Positions 36,145 through 45,653 are shown, counted from the stretch's first letter. The stretch: DNA of 64,000 nucleotides from Burkholderia sp. Ac-20365 (GCF_017104715.1 NZ_JAAGPI010000001.1:186001-250000), one strand, 5' to 3'. Notes: generated from the letters alone by a model not told the origin. A program made the numbers and translations.

Positions 36145-37293
36145 ATGCTCAATACTTCACGCAGGTTTTGCGTCTTCGCGCTGACTGCCGTCGCGCTGAC
36201 GCTCGCGAGTCACGTCTGCAGTGCGCAGCAGGTCGTGAAGATAGGCGTGTCCGCGCCCCTGACGGGCAATGGCGCGGCCAACGGAAAGGACATCGAGAAC
36301 GGCGTGCGTCTGGCGATTGAAGAGGCGAACGCGCAGCATATCAAGCTGGGTGGCCAGGACGTGCAGTTCGAACTCGATTCTGTCGACGATCAGGGCGATC
36401 CGCGCATTGGCGTGCAGGTCGCGCAAAAGCTGGTCGACGATGGCGTGGTGGCGGTGGTCGGCTACTACAACTCGGGCGTCGCGTTACCCTCGTCGCCGAT
36501 CTTCGCCAAGGCGGGCATACCGCTGATCGACCCGGCCGCAACGAATCCGGCGATCACGCGGCAAGGCTTGAAGAATGTATTCCGTATCATCGCCACGGAT
36601 GCGCAGAACTCCGGCAATGCCGGGAAGTATGCGGTGAACGTCACGAAGGCGAAGCGCATTGCAGTGATGGATGACCGTACTGCATTCGGCCAGGGTGCAG
36701 CGGACGAGTTCAAGAAGGCGGTGCAGGCGGCGGGCGGTCAGATCGCGGCATCGGAATTCACGAATGACAAGGCCGTCGAATTCAACGCGCAACTCACGAG
36801 TATCAAGGCGGCCAATGCCGATCTGCTGTATTTTGCCGGGCTCAACAATCAGGCGGCGTTGTTGACGAAGCGCATGAGGCAGCTTGGCATGCGGGCGCAG
36901 TTTGTCGGTAGCGGCGGGATTGCCGATAGTATTTTCCTGAGTGTCGCGGGTAGTGCTGCCGAAGGCGCGATGGCATGGGAGTATGGGCGCCCTGTCGAGT
37001 CGCTGCCTCAGGGCAAGGCTTTTGCCGAGAAGTTCAAGAAGCGATTTGGTGCGGACACGCTGACTTATGCGCCTTTTGCGTATGACTGCGCGTGGGTGGC
37101 GATCAATGCGATGAAGCAGGCCAATTCGGCGAAGCCGGATGTTTTTATGCCGGTGCTGCGTACTACCAGATACGATGGGATTACGGGGAAGATTGAGTTT
37201 GATGAATATGGAGATCTTAAGCATCCGACGTCGACGCTTTATCAGGTTAAGGGTGGGAAGTGGGTTCCTGTGACTACGATTAGCGCTGAATAG
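36145..37293 (+). CDS. Branched-chain amino-acid-type ABC substrate-binding protein (LivJ/K-like)
   Basis: A 382-residue periplasmic receptor. A signal peptide ends at HVCSAQQ and is followed by the family opening VKIGVSAPLTGNGAANGKDI and ENGVRLAIEEANA. The middle YYNSGVALPSSPIFAKAGIP and the region VMDDRTAFGQGAADEF are characteristic. No permease or ATPase genes are adjacent, so it is an orphan receptor, perhaps serving a Liv system elsewhere. AAGGAG lies 7 nt before ATG 36145. A long repeat element begins 35 bp after its stop. Confidence 0.9.
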   Translation: MLNTSRRFCVFALTAVALTLASHVCSAQQVVKIGVSAPLTGNGAANGKDIENGVRLAIEEANAQHIKLGGQDVQFELDSVDDQGDPRIGVQVAQKLVDDGVVAVVGYYNSGVALPSSPIFAKAGIPLIDPAATNPAITRQGLKNVFRIIATDAQNSGNAGKYAVNVTKAKRIAVMDDRTAFGQGAADEFKKAVQAAGGQIAASEFTNDKAVEFNAQLTSIKAANADLLYFAGLNNQAALLTKRMRQLGMRAQFVGSGGIADSIFLSVAGSAAEGAMAWEYGRPVESLPQGKAFAEKFKKRFGADTLTYAPFAYDCAWVAINAMKQANSAKPDVFMPVLRTTRYDGITGKIEFDEYGDLKHPTSTLYQVKGGKWVPVTTISAE

Positions 37294-37327
37294 TGGTTTT
37301 GGTTTTGGTTGGTTTGCCTGGGTTTTC

Positions 37328-37999
37328 GCTGGCATCCGCGATGTGACTTACCACTTCAAGCGTCGCCCCTGTGCGGGGCGGCACCTACTTTTCTTTGCCG
37401 CGGCAAAGAAAAGTAGGCAAAAGAAAGCCGCTAACACCACCAGCCCTCGTTCCCGCCTGAGGGCCCCCAACGGGTCCTCCACTTCACACGGCGTCCTGCC
37501 TTTCACTGCCCGTTGCCAACGCTTCGAATTGGCTCATCACCCGCTCCACACTCCCACGTCGCCACACGCGCGATCGCATCGCCCACGTTCTATAGCGGCA
37601 AACTGTGTGTAGGCTTTCGCGCCGTACGCGCTCCACTCCAGACTGAAAACCAAGGTCACGGCTCGAAAGCACGATCGGTGTCGTAGAAGCGCCGACGTGT
37701 GGAGCACTACGACCTACACACAGTTTGCCACCTGGGCGGCCGTAACCAATCGCTGCCGTTCGCTGCGCTACGGGTGATTGAAGTGGGTGAGGCGCCTGTT
37801 CGAAGCGCTGGCAACGGGCAGTGAAAGGCAGAACGCCGATTGAGGCGGAGGAACTGTTGGGGGCCCTCAGGCAGCGGTCAAGAGCGGGCGGTGTTAGCCC
37901 GCTTTCTTTGCTTACTTTCTTTGCGGCGGCAAAGAAAGTAAGTGCCGCCCCGCACAGGGGCAACGCCTGAAGCAGGCAAGACAAATCGCGGATGCCAGC
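37328..37999. repeat. Long self-complementary intergenic element, copy A
   Basis: A 672-bp non-coding element bounded by inverted 13-mers GCTGGCATCCGCG (37328-37340) and its complement (37987-37999). Inside, in order: GCCCCTGTGCGGGGC, a 34-bp perfect palindrome (37384-37417), a segment ending in GGCAAACTGTGTGTAGG (37597-37613), a unique centre, CCTACACACAGTTTGCC (37713-37729), a 32-bp hairpin (37911-37942) and GCCCCGCACAGGGGC. The two halves are about 85% complementary by eye. It begins 34 bp after the LivK-like stop. Reading frames inside it are not conserved proteins. Confidence 0.92.
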
Positions 38000-38054
38000 G
38001 CGAAGGCAAGCCGCGAAGCCAACCAAAACCAAAACCAAAACCAAAACATTTCCA

Positions 38055-39239
38055 ATGTCGTACCATGCAAAAACCTCCGTCCCGACCGGGACCCACCCCA
38101 TGTACACCACATTCCTGCGCGCTCTGCGCAACACACTCACCGCCTTCAAGACCGACCTTTCCAGGCATACATTCATCACACGCCTGCGCCGTTGCACGGA
38201 AGCAGTGCTGGCAACCATCATCGCCATATGCGCGAGCCGCTACTTCGGTTTACCAGAAGCCTGGTGGGCAGCAATCTGCGCGTTCTCACTAACGGGCCTC
38301 GCGTTTAGCGCCGCACTCGATCTCGGTGTCCAGCAGATCATCGGCACATTCGCCGGTACGGTCATTGGTTTGCTGCTGTCGCGCTTCGCCGCACACGATG
38401 TCGCGCAGTTCGTGGTCTTGATGGCGCTGCTATCAGCAAGCGGACTCTATCTGGCGACGAAGCGTTCGGCGGGCTACATGTGGATTCTTTCCACCGCGCT
38501 CGCCATTTTCATCGTAACGACCACGCATGCTTCACCCGACGCAGACACGCGCGGTGTCGCACAGGCCATGTGGATCAACGCACTGATCGGCACCACCGCC
38601 TATCTGGGCGTGACGCTGGCCGGGGCAGCCGTCATGCTGCTACGGAATGCACACGAACCCGCTCCCGATGAAGCGCGTCCCTCCGTCGCGCATGCATTGA
38701 CCGATCGCACGCTTGGACGGGTGCCGCATACGATGATCGGCACAATCACGCTTTCGGTGCTCGCGTATCTGGCGTGGCGTTATCCCGTGGAGGGCTTTCC
38801 GCAGGCGATGACGACGGCGCTCGTCGTTCTGATGGTCCCCGTCGATGCACAGGGCACGTGGTCACCCTATGGTGTCGTTCAGCGGATGTGTCATCGGCTG
38901 CTGGGTTGCGCATTGGGCTGCGCGATTGTGCTCGTCGTGCTGCCGCTGACGGCTGGGAGCATCGTCTACTGTTTGCTGGCCGTGTGCGTGTTCGTGTGGC
39001 TGTCGTGCTATCTGCGCTTTGGGCATTCGGATATCAGCTACGTCGGCACGCAATGCGGCGCGGTCGTGATCCTGACGTTCGTTCATGACCGCGTGTGGCT
39101 CAGCGACGATGTTGCGGTTGCCTATCATCGGCTGATTGGCATCGCGGCAGGGAATGTCGCGCTCGCTGTCGTGCTGCTCCTGGTGACGGCAGGCTGTGCA
39201 GTGTGGGCGAAGAATCGTGCGAATGAACGGGCGAGGTAA
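38055..39239 (+). CDS. FUSC-family membrane protein (short form)
   Basis: A 394-residue inner-membrane protein with two groups of helices (about 45-170 and 225-385) matching the FUSC fold: PEAWWAAICAFSLTGLAFSA, GTFAGTVIGLLLSRF, then RYPVEGFPQAMTTALVVLMV. It lacks the large cytoplasmic domains of the AaeB-like protein at 9705. Start is uncertain: ATG 38055 and ATG 38100 are in frame and neither has a good ribosome site. Upstream codons to 37992 are encoded by a CCAAAA repeat and are not credible protein. No adaptor gene is nearby. Confidence 0.82.
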   Translation: MSYHAKTSVPTGTHPMYTTFLRALRNTLTAFKTDLSRHTFITRLRRCTEAVLATIIAICASRYFGLPEAWWAAICAFSLTGLAFSAALDLGVQQIIGTFAGTVIGLLLSRFAAHDVAQFVVLMALLSASGLYLATKRSAGYMWILSTALAIFIVTTTHASPDADTRGVAQAMWINALIGTTAYLGVTLAGAAVMLLRNAHEPAPDEARPSVAHALTDRTLGRVPHTMIGTITLSVLAYLAWRYPVEGFPQAMTTALVVLMVPVDAQGTWSPYGVVQRMCHRLLGCALGCAIVLVVLPLTAGSIVYCLLAVCVFVWLSCYLRFGHSDISYVGTQCGAVVILTFVHDRVWLSDDVAVAYHRLIGIAAGNVALAVVLLLVTAGCAVWAKNRANERAR

Positions 39240-39404
39240 CGAAGCATCACGCACAGTGGCCGCTCGCCATCTTGATCGCGAGTTGCACATGTCCGTTGCC
39301 TGGACCCATGAGCAACCGGCGGGTAGACTGCTTTCGACGATTCCCCCTTGGTAGTCGGCTGGATTGTTTTTGCCCCTGCATCGGCCATTCATGAGGAGCG
39401 TGAC

Positions 39405-40067
39405 ATGAGCAATGGACAGACGCGCAGCGAAGCTTCGCCGGCGACCGGGAAAGCGAGAACGGTCGACATGCGGCTGGAGGTCGTCGTCATCCCCGTTTCG
39501 GATGTGGATCGCGCGAAGCAGTTCTATTCGAGCCTTGGCTGGCGGCTCGACGTCGATATCGTCAAGGACGATCAGTTTCGCGTGGTGCATTTCACGCCAA
39601 CGGGCTCGCAATGCTCGCTTCTGTTCGGCAACGGCGTCACGACGGAGAAGCCAGGCTCGGTGCAAGGCCTCCATCTGATCGTGTCCGACGTCGAGGCGGC
39701 GCGCGCGGAACTGATCGAACGCGGCGTTGAAGTGAGCGAGATCTTCCATGACGTCGGCGGCGTGTTTCATCATGCCGGCGAAGTCGGACGATTGAGCGGT
39801 CTGCATCCCGTGCGTGCCAGCTATGGGTCGTTCGCTGCGTTCAGCGATCCCGACGGTAACGGCTGGGTTTTCCAGGAAGTGACGACGCGGCTGCCCGGAA
39901 GAGTCGAGCCAGGCGATACGACATTTGCTTCGTCGAAAGAACTCGCGGGCGCGCTGCGCCGTGCCGCCGCCGCGCATGGCGAACACGAGAAAACCACCGG
40001 CCAGCATGATGAAAACTGGCCCGACTGGTACGCCGAATACATCGTGCGCGAGCAGGCGGGCGGATAG
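39405..40067 (+). CDS. VOC-family protein (glyoxalase/bleomycin-resistance fold)
   Basis: A 220-residue protein. The VOC core covers about residues 20-155: RLEVVVIPVSDVDRAKQFYS opens the first beta-alpha-beta-beta-beta unit and AAFSDPDGNGWVFQEVTTR closes the second, with Glu in FQE as a metal ligand. The C-terminal extension (about 160-220) carries DENWPDWYAEYIVREQAGG. That ending is typical of VOC proteins of unknown substrate. GAGGAG lies 7 nt before ATG 39405. Confidence 0.88.
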   Translation: MSNGQTRSEASPATGKARTVDMRLEVVVIPVSDVDRAKQFYSSLGWRLDVDIVKDDQFRVVHFTPTGSQCSLLFGNGVTTEKPGSVQGLHLIVSDVEAARAELIERGVEVSEIFHDVGGVFHHAGEVGRLSGLHPVRASYGSFAAFSDPDGNGWVFQEVTTRLPGRVEPGDTTFASSKELAGALRRAAAAHGEHEKTTGQHDENWPDWYAEYIVREQAGG

Positions 40068-40170
40068 TTGCTGACGGGTTCTACGCTGATGACCGGCCGG
40101 CACCCCGGTTCTATTCGGAACATATTCCGCGCAGCGATTTGTCGTACATATACCGGCGCGCGTCGAGTCG

Positions 40171-40284
40171 CTAACGCGACCCGATCTCGGCGAGCAGCCA
40201 TTCCCTGAAGGCGACCACGGGTGCCGAGTTTTGCTTTTGTCTCGGTGACTCAACTATCGGTGTTGGCATGCCGTGCGGCAAATG
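40171..40284 (-). pseudogene. 3' remnant of a LysR-family gene
   Basis: On the minus strand, reading toward a TAG stop at 40173, the frame gives SAPVVAFREWLLAEIGSR. This is the usual C-terminal ending of GcvA-type LysR regulators. About 20 codons upstream are less recognisable, and nothing further upstream encodes an effector or HTH domain. It lies directly before repeat copy B, which suggests that the rest of the gene was lost in the event that placed the element here. Confidence 0.45.
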
Positions 40285-40319
40285 AGAAGATCTGCTGGGG
40301 TGGGATAGAAAAACTATCT

Positions 40320-40341
40320 GGGTTTTGGGTTTGGGTTTGGG
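40320..40341 (+). repeat. G-quadruplex motif beside repeat copy B
   Basis: Four GGG tracts spaced by TTTT, TTT and TTT give a canonical G3 quadruplex pattern on the plus strand. It lies 15 bp outside the boundary of copy B. Copies A and C have comparable G/T-rich and C/A-rich flanks, such as GGTTTT repeats left of A and CCAAAA repeats right of A. Confidence 0.75.
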
Positions 40342-40356
40342 TTTGCTTTTGCTTTC

Positions 40357-41086
40357 GCTGGCATCCGCGTTTTGTTATCGGTGCTTCAGACGTTGCCCCT
40401 GTGCGGGGCGGCACTTACTTTCTTTGCCGCCGCAAAGAAAGTAAGCAAAGAAAGCGGGCTAACACCGCCCGTTCTTGACCACCGCCTGAGGGCCCCCAAC
40501 GGGTCTTCCACTTCACCCGGCAACCGCTCAGTTTGATGCCCGTTGCCAGCGCTCCGAATTGGCGCCTCACCCGCTTCAATCACCCGTAGCGCAGCCAGCG
40601 GCTGCGAATGGTTGATGCCGCCCAGGTGGCAAACTGTGTGTAGGTCGTAGTGCCTCACACGTCAGCGTTCCTACGACACCGATCGTGGTTTCGAGCCGCC
40701 CACCTTGTTTTTCAGTCCGGAGTGAAGCGCATAAGCCGCGACAGCCTACACACAGTTTGCCGCTATAGAACGTGGGCGATTTGATCGCGTGTATGGCGAC
40801 GCGGGAGCATGAAGCGGGTGAGGCGCCAATTCGGAGCGCTGGCAACGGGCAGTGAAAGGCAGGTTGCCGTTTGAAGCGGAGGACCCGTTGGGGGCCCTCA
40901 GGCGGAAAGAAGAACTGGCGGTGTTCAGCGGCTTTCTTTTGCCTACTTTTCTTTGCCGCGGCAAAGAAAAGTAGGTGCCGCCCCGCACAGGGGCGACGCT
41001 TGAAGCACCGATATCAAAACGCGGATGCCAGCTAAATCGCGGATGCCAGCTAAAACGCGGATGCCAGCGAAATCGCAGATGCCAGC
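40357..41086. repeat. Long self-complementary intergenic element, copy B (inverted)
   Basis: A 730-bp copy of the same element in the opposite orientation to A and C. GCTGGCATCCGCG marks 40357-40369. The 32-bp hairpin is at 40414-40445 and the 34-bp perfect palindrome is at 40942-40975. The right boundary is extended by tandem copies of the terminal motif. It fills the gap between the VOC gene and the convergent PotC gene; its palindrome arm faces the PotC stop, 33 bp away. Confidence 0.92.
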
Positions 41087-41091
41087 GAAAA
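41020..41091. repeat. Four tandem 18-bp copies of the element's terminal motif
   Basis: The terminal motif CGCGGATGCCAGC recurs at 41020, 41038, 41056 and (with one change) 41074, with a constant 18-bp period. Spacers alternate between TAAAT, TAAAA and GAAAT. Copies A and C have only one motif at this end, so the boundary of copy B has expanded by slippage or repeated insertion. Confidence 0.93.
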
Positions 41092-41119
41092 CCTAAACCG
41101 CGACAGCAACAACAGAACA

Positions 41120-42016
41120 TCACCCCCCCACAACCCGTTTCCTTGAAAGCGCCCTGGCAATCAACAACCCCCCCACCATCACCGCAAGGGAAATCAAGGT
41201 CGTCATCGTCCCGAGCGCATAAATCACAGGCGTCGTCACCGACGTAGTCAACCCTTGCAACTCAAGCGGCAGCGTATTCTGATCCCCGATCGCCTGAGAG
41301 GTGCGTGCAATCTCATCCCACGAGAGCGTAAACCCAAACATCGCGACACCAATAACAGAAGGCCCGATGATAGGCAGCACGACATGCTTGAACGACTGCC
41401 ACGGCGATGCGCCAAGGTCACGCGCGGCCTCTTCAAACGCAGGATTAAATCGATTAAAAACAGCAAACATCACGAGCAAACCAAACGGCAAGGTCCACGT
41501 AAGATGAGCACCAAGCGCCGACGTATAAAGACCCATCGAGGTAGTCCACGTATCCGCAACCGACTGAAAGCCCCACGCGCCAGCGAGATACTTGATCAAC
41601 GTATCGAGCAACCGGAACGTCAACCCAATACCAAGCGACACGATGATCGACGGCATGATCAGACTCGCCACCGACACATAAAACACCGCCGTATCGCCCC
41701 GGAACCGCCTTCTGAACGCGAGCCCCGCGCTCACAGAGAACAGCACCGTCAGCACGGTAACAGCAAGCGCGAGCTTGACCGAGCGCCCGAACGCCGCCCA
41801 GATATCGATATCCCCAACTCCATCGCGCAGCACCTGAAACCAGTGCAGCGACACGCCTCGCATCGGGAACGTCAAACCGCCCTCGGGTCCCTGAAACGAC
41901 AGAATAAAGATCGTGATCACTGGCCCATACAAAAACAGCACGAACAGCCCGAACAGCAGCGCAAGCCAGTAAAAGCTAGCAGGCCGCCGCTCGCGATGTC
42001 TGAGCGAAACACTCAT
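41120..42016 (-). CDS. Spermidine/putrescine-type ABC permease (PotC-like)
   Basis: A 298-residue inner-membrane permease with about six helices and the ABC loop EEAARDLGASPWQSFKHVVL. The segment LYGPVITIFILSFQGPEG is typical of PotC. ATG 42016 lies one nucleotide after the PotB stop. It is the last gene of the minus-strand operon PotA-PotD-PotB-PotC. The substrate could be a polyamine, but these transporters also carry iron or opine-type compounds. Confidence 0.9.
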   Translation of the reverse strand: MSVSLRHRERRPASFYWLALLFGLFVLFLYGPVITIFILSFQGPEGGLTFPMRGVSLHWFQVLRDGVGDIDIWAAFGRSVKLALAVTVLTVLFSVSAGLAFRRRFRGDTAVFYVSVASLIMPSIIVSLGIGLTFRLLDTLIKYLAGAWGFQSVADTWTTSMGLYTSALGAHLTWTLPFGLLVMFAVFNRFNPAFEEAARDLGASPWQSFKHVVLPIIGPSVIGVAMFGFTLSWDEIARTSQAIGDQNTLPLELQGLTTSVTTPVIYALGTMTTLISLAVMVGGLLIARALSRKRVVGG

Positions 42017-42017
42017 G

Positions 42018-42932
42018 TCACAGCTCCTTCCGGATGTCGACGGCACGTGTGAGTGCCCAGACGATCATGAGCACCACCGCGAGCAGAATGATCGCGTTGG
42101 CGGCGGCAGCGGGGAACTGCAGATAACCCGTCTGCACCTGGATGATCTTGCCCACCGACGCAATCTGCTGTCCGCCCATCACGCCAACCGTGAGGAAATC
42201 GCCCATCACGATCGTGACCACGAAAATCGAACCGATCACGATGCCAGTCTTCGACAACGGCAGCACGACGTCGCGAATCACCTGCCAGCCGCTTGCGCCG
42301 CCATCACGCGCGGCTTCGAGCAGTGAGCGGTCGATGCGCATCATCGCGTTGAAAATCGGCACGATCATGAAGAACGTGTAGAGATGCACGAACGCCAGCA
42401 CGACGGAGAAGTTCGAATACAGCAACCATTCGAGCGGCTGATCGACCAGATGCGCCGACATCAATGCCTGATTGACGAGCCCGTTGCGGCCGAGCAGCGG
42501 AATCCACGAAATCATGCGGATCACGTTGGACGTCCAGAACGGAATCGTGCAGACGAGGAACAGCACCGTCTGCATCGCCGTCGTGCGCACATGGAACGCA
42601 AGGAAGTACGCGATCGTAAAGCCGAGTACGAGCGTCACGGCCCACACGATCGCGCAGAACTTCAGTGTCGACCAGTACGTCTTGAACGTCACGCAGACGT
42701 CCGTGAACGAGCCGCAGCCGTCGAATATCGCCGCGTAGTTCTTCAGCGTGAACGCCGGGATGATCTGATACTCGTTGAAGTCCCAGAAGCTGACGATCAA
42801 CGTGATCACGAGCGGCACGATAAAGAAGAACGCAAACGTCAGCGTGAGCGGCGTGGCTTGCAGCCACGCGCTCACGCGCCGATGGCGCACGGCTGTCTGC
42901 TTCGCTTGCTGGAGATATTCGACCGAGGCCAT
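42018..42932 (-). CDS. Spermidine/putrescine-type ABC permease (PotB-like)
   Basis: A 304-residue inner-membrane permease. Helix-rich segments begin at about residue 25, with CTIPFWTSNVIRMISWIPLL in the middle and the ABC loop LEAARDGGASGWQVIRDVVL near residue 215. It is similar to PotB and pairs with the next gene as a heterodimeric channel. The start at 42932 lies 31 bp after the binding-protein stop. Confidence 0.9.
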   Translation of the reverse strand: MASVEYLQQAKQTAVRHRRVSAWLQATPLTLTFAFFFIVPLVITLIVSFWDFNEYQIIPAFTLKNYAAIFDGCGSFTDVCVTFKTYWSTLKFCAIVWAVTLVLGFTIAYFLAFHVRTTAMQTVLFLVCTIPFWTSNVIRMISWIPLLGRNGLVNQALMSAHLVDQPLEWLLYSNFSVVLAFVHLYTFFMIVPIFNAMMRIDRSLLEAARDGGASGWQVIRDVVLPLSKTGIVIGSIFVVTIVMGDFLTVGVMGGQQIASVGKIIQVQTGYLQFPAAAANAIILLAVVLMIVWALTRAVDIRKEL

Positions 42933-42963
42933 CGTCAGACTCCGCGCGTTGTCGTGAGCACCG

Positions 42964-44265
42964 TCATGCTGCGATGAACTCGTTCCACTTCTGCACCATG
43001 TAGATGTTCTCGTCCATCACCGCGTTCCAGCAGGCAATCGCGCCCATGCGCTGGTTGTACGAGCCGCCGTCGCGCACGGCACCGGCTTTTTCGAGCAGCT
43101 GGCCGTCGGGCGCCTTGATGTCCTGCGCGGCTGCCTTGCCTTCCATCCAGTAGTCCCATTCGTACGCCTGCATGTGCGTGCGCGCCGTTTCCGTCACGCC
43201 GGGGTAATAGCCCTGACGCATCAGATACGCGCCTGCCCAGCCGTCCTGGAACCAGTTGACGAACTCGTACGCGGCATCGAGCTTCTTGCCCTGCAGCGAG
43301 CGCGGAAAGCCGAAGCCCGACGCCCACGAGCGATAGCCTTCTTTCAGCGGCTGGAACTTGCACGCAATGCCCATCGTGCGGACCTTCGTGACGGCGGGCG
43401 ACCACATCGACTGGATCACCACTTCACCCGACGCCATCAGGTTCACGCTCTCGTTGAAGTCACGCCAGAACGCGCGGAACTGGCCGGCGCGTTTGGCTTC
43501 GATCAGGATCTTGATGGTCTGATCGATCTCGGCCTTCGTCATGTTGCCCTTGTCGCCGTACTTCACGCGGCCCATTGCTTCGATCGCCATGGCGGCATCC
43601 ATGATGCCGATTGCGGGAATGTTCAGCAGCGCCGCCTTGCCCTTGAACTGCGGATTGAGCAGGTCTGCCCACGTCGTTACGGGGCGCGGGATCAGGTCCG
43701 GGCGAATGCCGAGCGTGTCGGCGTTGTACGTGGTGGGAATCAGCGTCATCCACTCGGTCGGCGTTGCGGAGAATTCCGTCGAACGTGCGCCCTTGAGGAA
43801 CATGACCTTCTTCGGTGCCGTGCCTTGATCGCCGATCTTCTTGCCGTCCACTTCGCCCTTCGTCAGTACGGGCGTGATCTTGTCGGCAAGCTTGATACGC
43901 TTTGCGTCCATGCCCGCGAGCGTGCCCGCCGGGATGAGTTTCTTCAGCGAGAAATATTCGGTGTCGACGATATCGAATGAATTGGGCTGCGTGATGATGC
44001 GTTTCGTGACGTCGTCGGTGGTCACGGGGATGTATTGAATCTCGATGCCCGTGTCTTCCTTGAATTTCTTCGCGATGTCCGAGCTCTGGTTAACGGCGGT
44101 GCCGAGGTAGCGCAACGTGATCTTCTCTTGCGCGTGCACATACGGGAAACCGGCGATACCCGCAGCCGCGACTGCGCCCTTGATGAACGTTCGACGCGAG
44201 ATGCCCTTGTTGACGGTCTCTTCTTCAGTTTGCTGCACGCCTGCGACTGCCTTGTCGTCGTTCAT
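42964..44265 (-). CDS. PotD-like ABC substrate-binding protein
   Basis: A 433-residue periplasmic receptor with a twin-arginine-like signal (RRTFIKGAVAAAGIAGFPYV) ending near VHAQEK. Its body follows the PotD/PotF extracellular-binding fold: DIVDTEYFSLKKLIPAGTLA, NADTLGIRPDLIPRPVTTWA and FPRSLQGKKLDAAYEFVNWF. Use of Tat export hints at folding with a bound ligand or cofactor. It starts 35 bp after the ATPase stop. Ligand not assigned. Confidence 0.9.
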   Translation of the reverse strand: MNDDKAVAGVQQTEEETVNKGISRRTFIKGAVAAAGIAGFPYVHAQEKITLRYLGTAVNQSSDIAKKFKEDTGIEIQYIPVTTDDVTKRIITQPNSFDIVDTEYFSLKKLIPAGTLAGMDAKRIKLADKITPVLTKGEVDGKKIGDQGTAPKKVMFLKGARSTEFSATPTEWMTLIPTTYNADTLGIRPDLIPRPVTTWADLLNPQFKGKAALLNIPAIGIMDAAMAIEAMGRVKYGDKGNMTKAEIDQTIKILIEAKRAGQFRAFWRDFNESVNLMASGEVVIQSMWSPAVTKVRTMGIACKFQPLKEGYRSWASGFGFPRSLQGKKLDAAYEFVNWFQDGWAGAYLMRQGYYPGVTETARTHMQAYEWDYWMEGKAAAQDIKAPDGQLLEKAGAVRDGGSYNQRMGAIACWNAVMDENIYMVQKWNEFIAA

Positions 44266-44300
44266 TGCTTTCTCCTCTTAAGAAATTGTCGTTGAGTGCA

Positions 44301-45356
44301 TCAAGCTGCGAGTGGATGTGCGTTCTGTTCGTCCCACCAGACGGTCACGCGTGCATCGGGTCCGAGACGTTGCGGGTCGTATTCGGCGTCGCTCATCAGC
44401 GAGACAAGGGAAGGCGAGCCGTCCTGCGGATCGAGCGTGATACGCAGATGCGTGCCTTGATACTCGGCTTCGCGCACCGTGCAGGCGAGCCCGCCGATGC
44501 GGCTCAGGCCGCTGTCGCCCGCGCTCGTGCCCGGCGTCACACCTTGCGGCGCAATGCGCAGACGGTCGGCGCGTACGGTAAAGAGCCGGCCATTCGCACC
44601 AAGCACGTTATGGCCGCCGAGAAAGCGCGCAACGAATTCCGTGCGCGGCTGGTTGAAGACTTCGAACGGCGTGCCTGTCTGTTCGATATGACCGTGACTC
44701 ATCACCACGACGAGATCGGCGAGCGCCATCGCTTCTTCCTGCGAGTGGGTGACGTGCACGAACGTGATGCCGAGTTCCTTCTGCCAGCGCTTGAGTTCGG
44801 CACGCATCTGCACGCGCAGGAACGGGTCGAGCGCGGAGAGCGGCTCGTCGAGCAACAGGCAGCGCGGTTCGTTGAGCAACGCACGCGCAAGCGCGACGCG
44901 CTGCTGCTGGCCGCCCGAAAGCTGCGCGGGCCGGCGGTTCGCATACGCCGACATCGCGACGAGTTCGAGCAGTTCGCCCGCGCGCTTTCTGCGCGTCTCC
45001 CTGGCGACGCCGCGCATCTTCAGGCTGAACGCGACGTTGTCGAGTGCGGAAAGATGCGGGAACAGCGCGTAGCTCTGAAACACCATCGCGGTGCCGCGCG
45101 CGGCGGGCTGCTCATGCGTGACGTTGCGTCCGCCGATCAGCACGTCGCCTTCGGAGACCCATTCGTGCCCCGCGATCATCCGCAACGTCGAGGTCTTGCC
45201 GCAGCCCGAAGGGCCCAGCAGGCAGCAGTATGCGCCGCCGGGAATGCGCAGGTCGATCGCGTCGACGGCGAGCGAATCGGCGTAGCGCTTCGAGACGTGC
45301 ACAAGCTCGATGTCGGCGGGGCTTGCATGAACCACGGTTGATGCCTGCTGAACCAT
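44301..45356 (-). CDS. PotA-like ABC transporter ATPase
   Basis: A 351-residue ATPase. Walker A is GPSGCGKTS, the signature [16 protein letters not shown] and Walker [14 protein letters not shown], with the switch His in [10 protein letters not shown]. The C-terminal TOBE region spans about residues 275-345. AGGAC lies 8 nt before ATG 45356; a longer reading to 45416 is not required. First gene of the importer operon and divergent from the deacetylase gene. Confidence 0.92.
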   Translation of the reverse strand: MVQQASTVVHASPADIELVHVSKRYADSLAVDAIDLRIPGGAYCCLLGPSGCGKTSTLRMIAGHEWVSEGDVLIGGRNVTHEQPAARGTAMVFQSYALFPHLSALDNVAFSLKMRGVARETRRKRAGELLELVAMSAYANRRPAQLSGGQQQRVALARALLNEPRCLLLDEPLSALDPFLRVQMRAELKRWQKELGITFVHVTHSQEEAMALADLVVVMSHGHIEQTGTPFEVFNQPRTEFVARFLGGHNVLGANGRLFTVRADRLRIAPQGVTPGTSAGDSGLSRIGGLACTVREAEYQGTHLRITLDPQDGSPSLVSLMSDAEYDPQRLGPDARVTVWWDEQNAHPLAA

Positions 45357-45531
45357 GAAGGTTGTCCTGTAAGAAGACACGATCGGATGACGGCAAATGC
45401 GCAATGTGCGAGGCACGCGGCCGGGAGCGTTTGCAATTCATATGCCATTCGTGGCTTCGAGGGCCTTCGAGGGCGACGGCATGTCTGCCGCGACGCGTGC
45501 CAGCGGCGCGTGTCGACAGGTTGGCGCGCAT

Positions 45532-45589
45532 ATTGCACACGATCCGTAACGCCGATCGTCAGCACTTGCAGGCGCATTACGTGTGCAAT
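45532..45589. promoter_or_regulatory. 10-bp inverted repeat in the importer/deacetylase divergent promoter
   Basis: ATTGCACACG (45532-45541) and CGTGTGCAAT (45580-45589) are perfect inverted arms, 48 bp centre to centre, within the 297-bp divergent gap. The right half extends to ATTACGTGTGCAAT, itself nearly palindromic. They are candidate operators for the FCD-type GntR regulator encoded just downstream. Confidence 0.5.
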
Positions 45590-45653
45590 CGCAGTGCAGG
45601 TTTCGTTCGGAATGGGGCACAAACTAACCAAACCGGGTCATTGACCTTTGACA

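Noticed and set aside
37343-37612. Open frames inside repeat copies A, B and C that could be called hypothetical proteins
   Set aside because: The same Arg/Pro/Ala-rich peptides appear wherever the element occurs and in several frames. They have no ribosome sites and come from the repeat's DNA structure, not from a conserved protein.
41020-41091. Regularly spaced repeats resembling a CRISPR array
   Set aside because: The 18-bp period leaves only 5-bp AT-rich gaps, there are no variable spacers and no cas genes, and the unit is the terminal motif of the neighbouring element.
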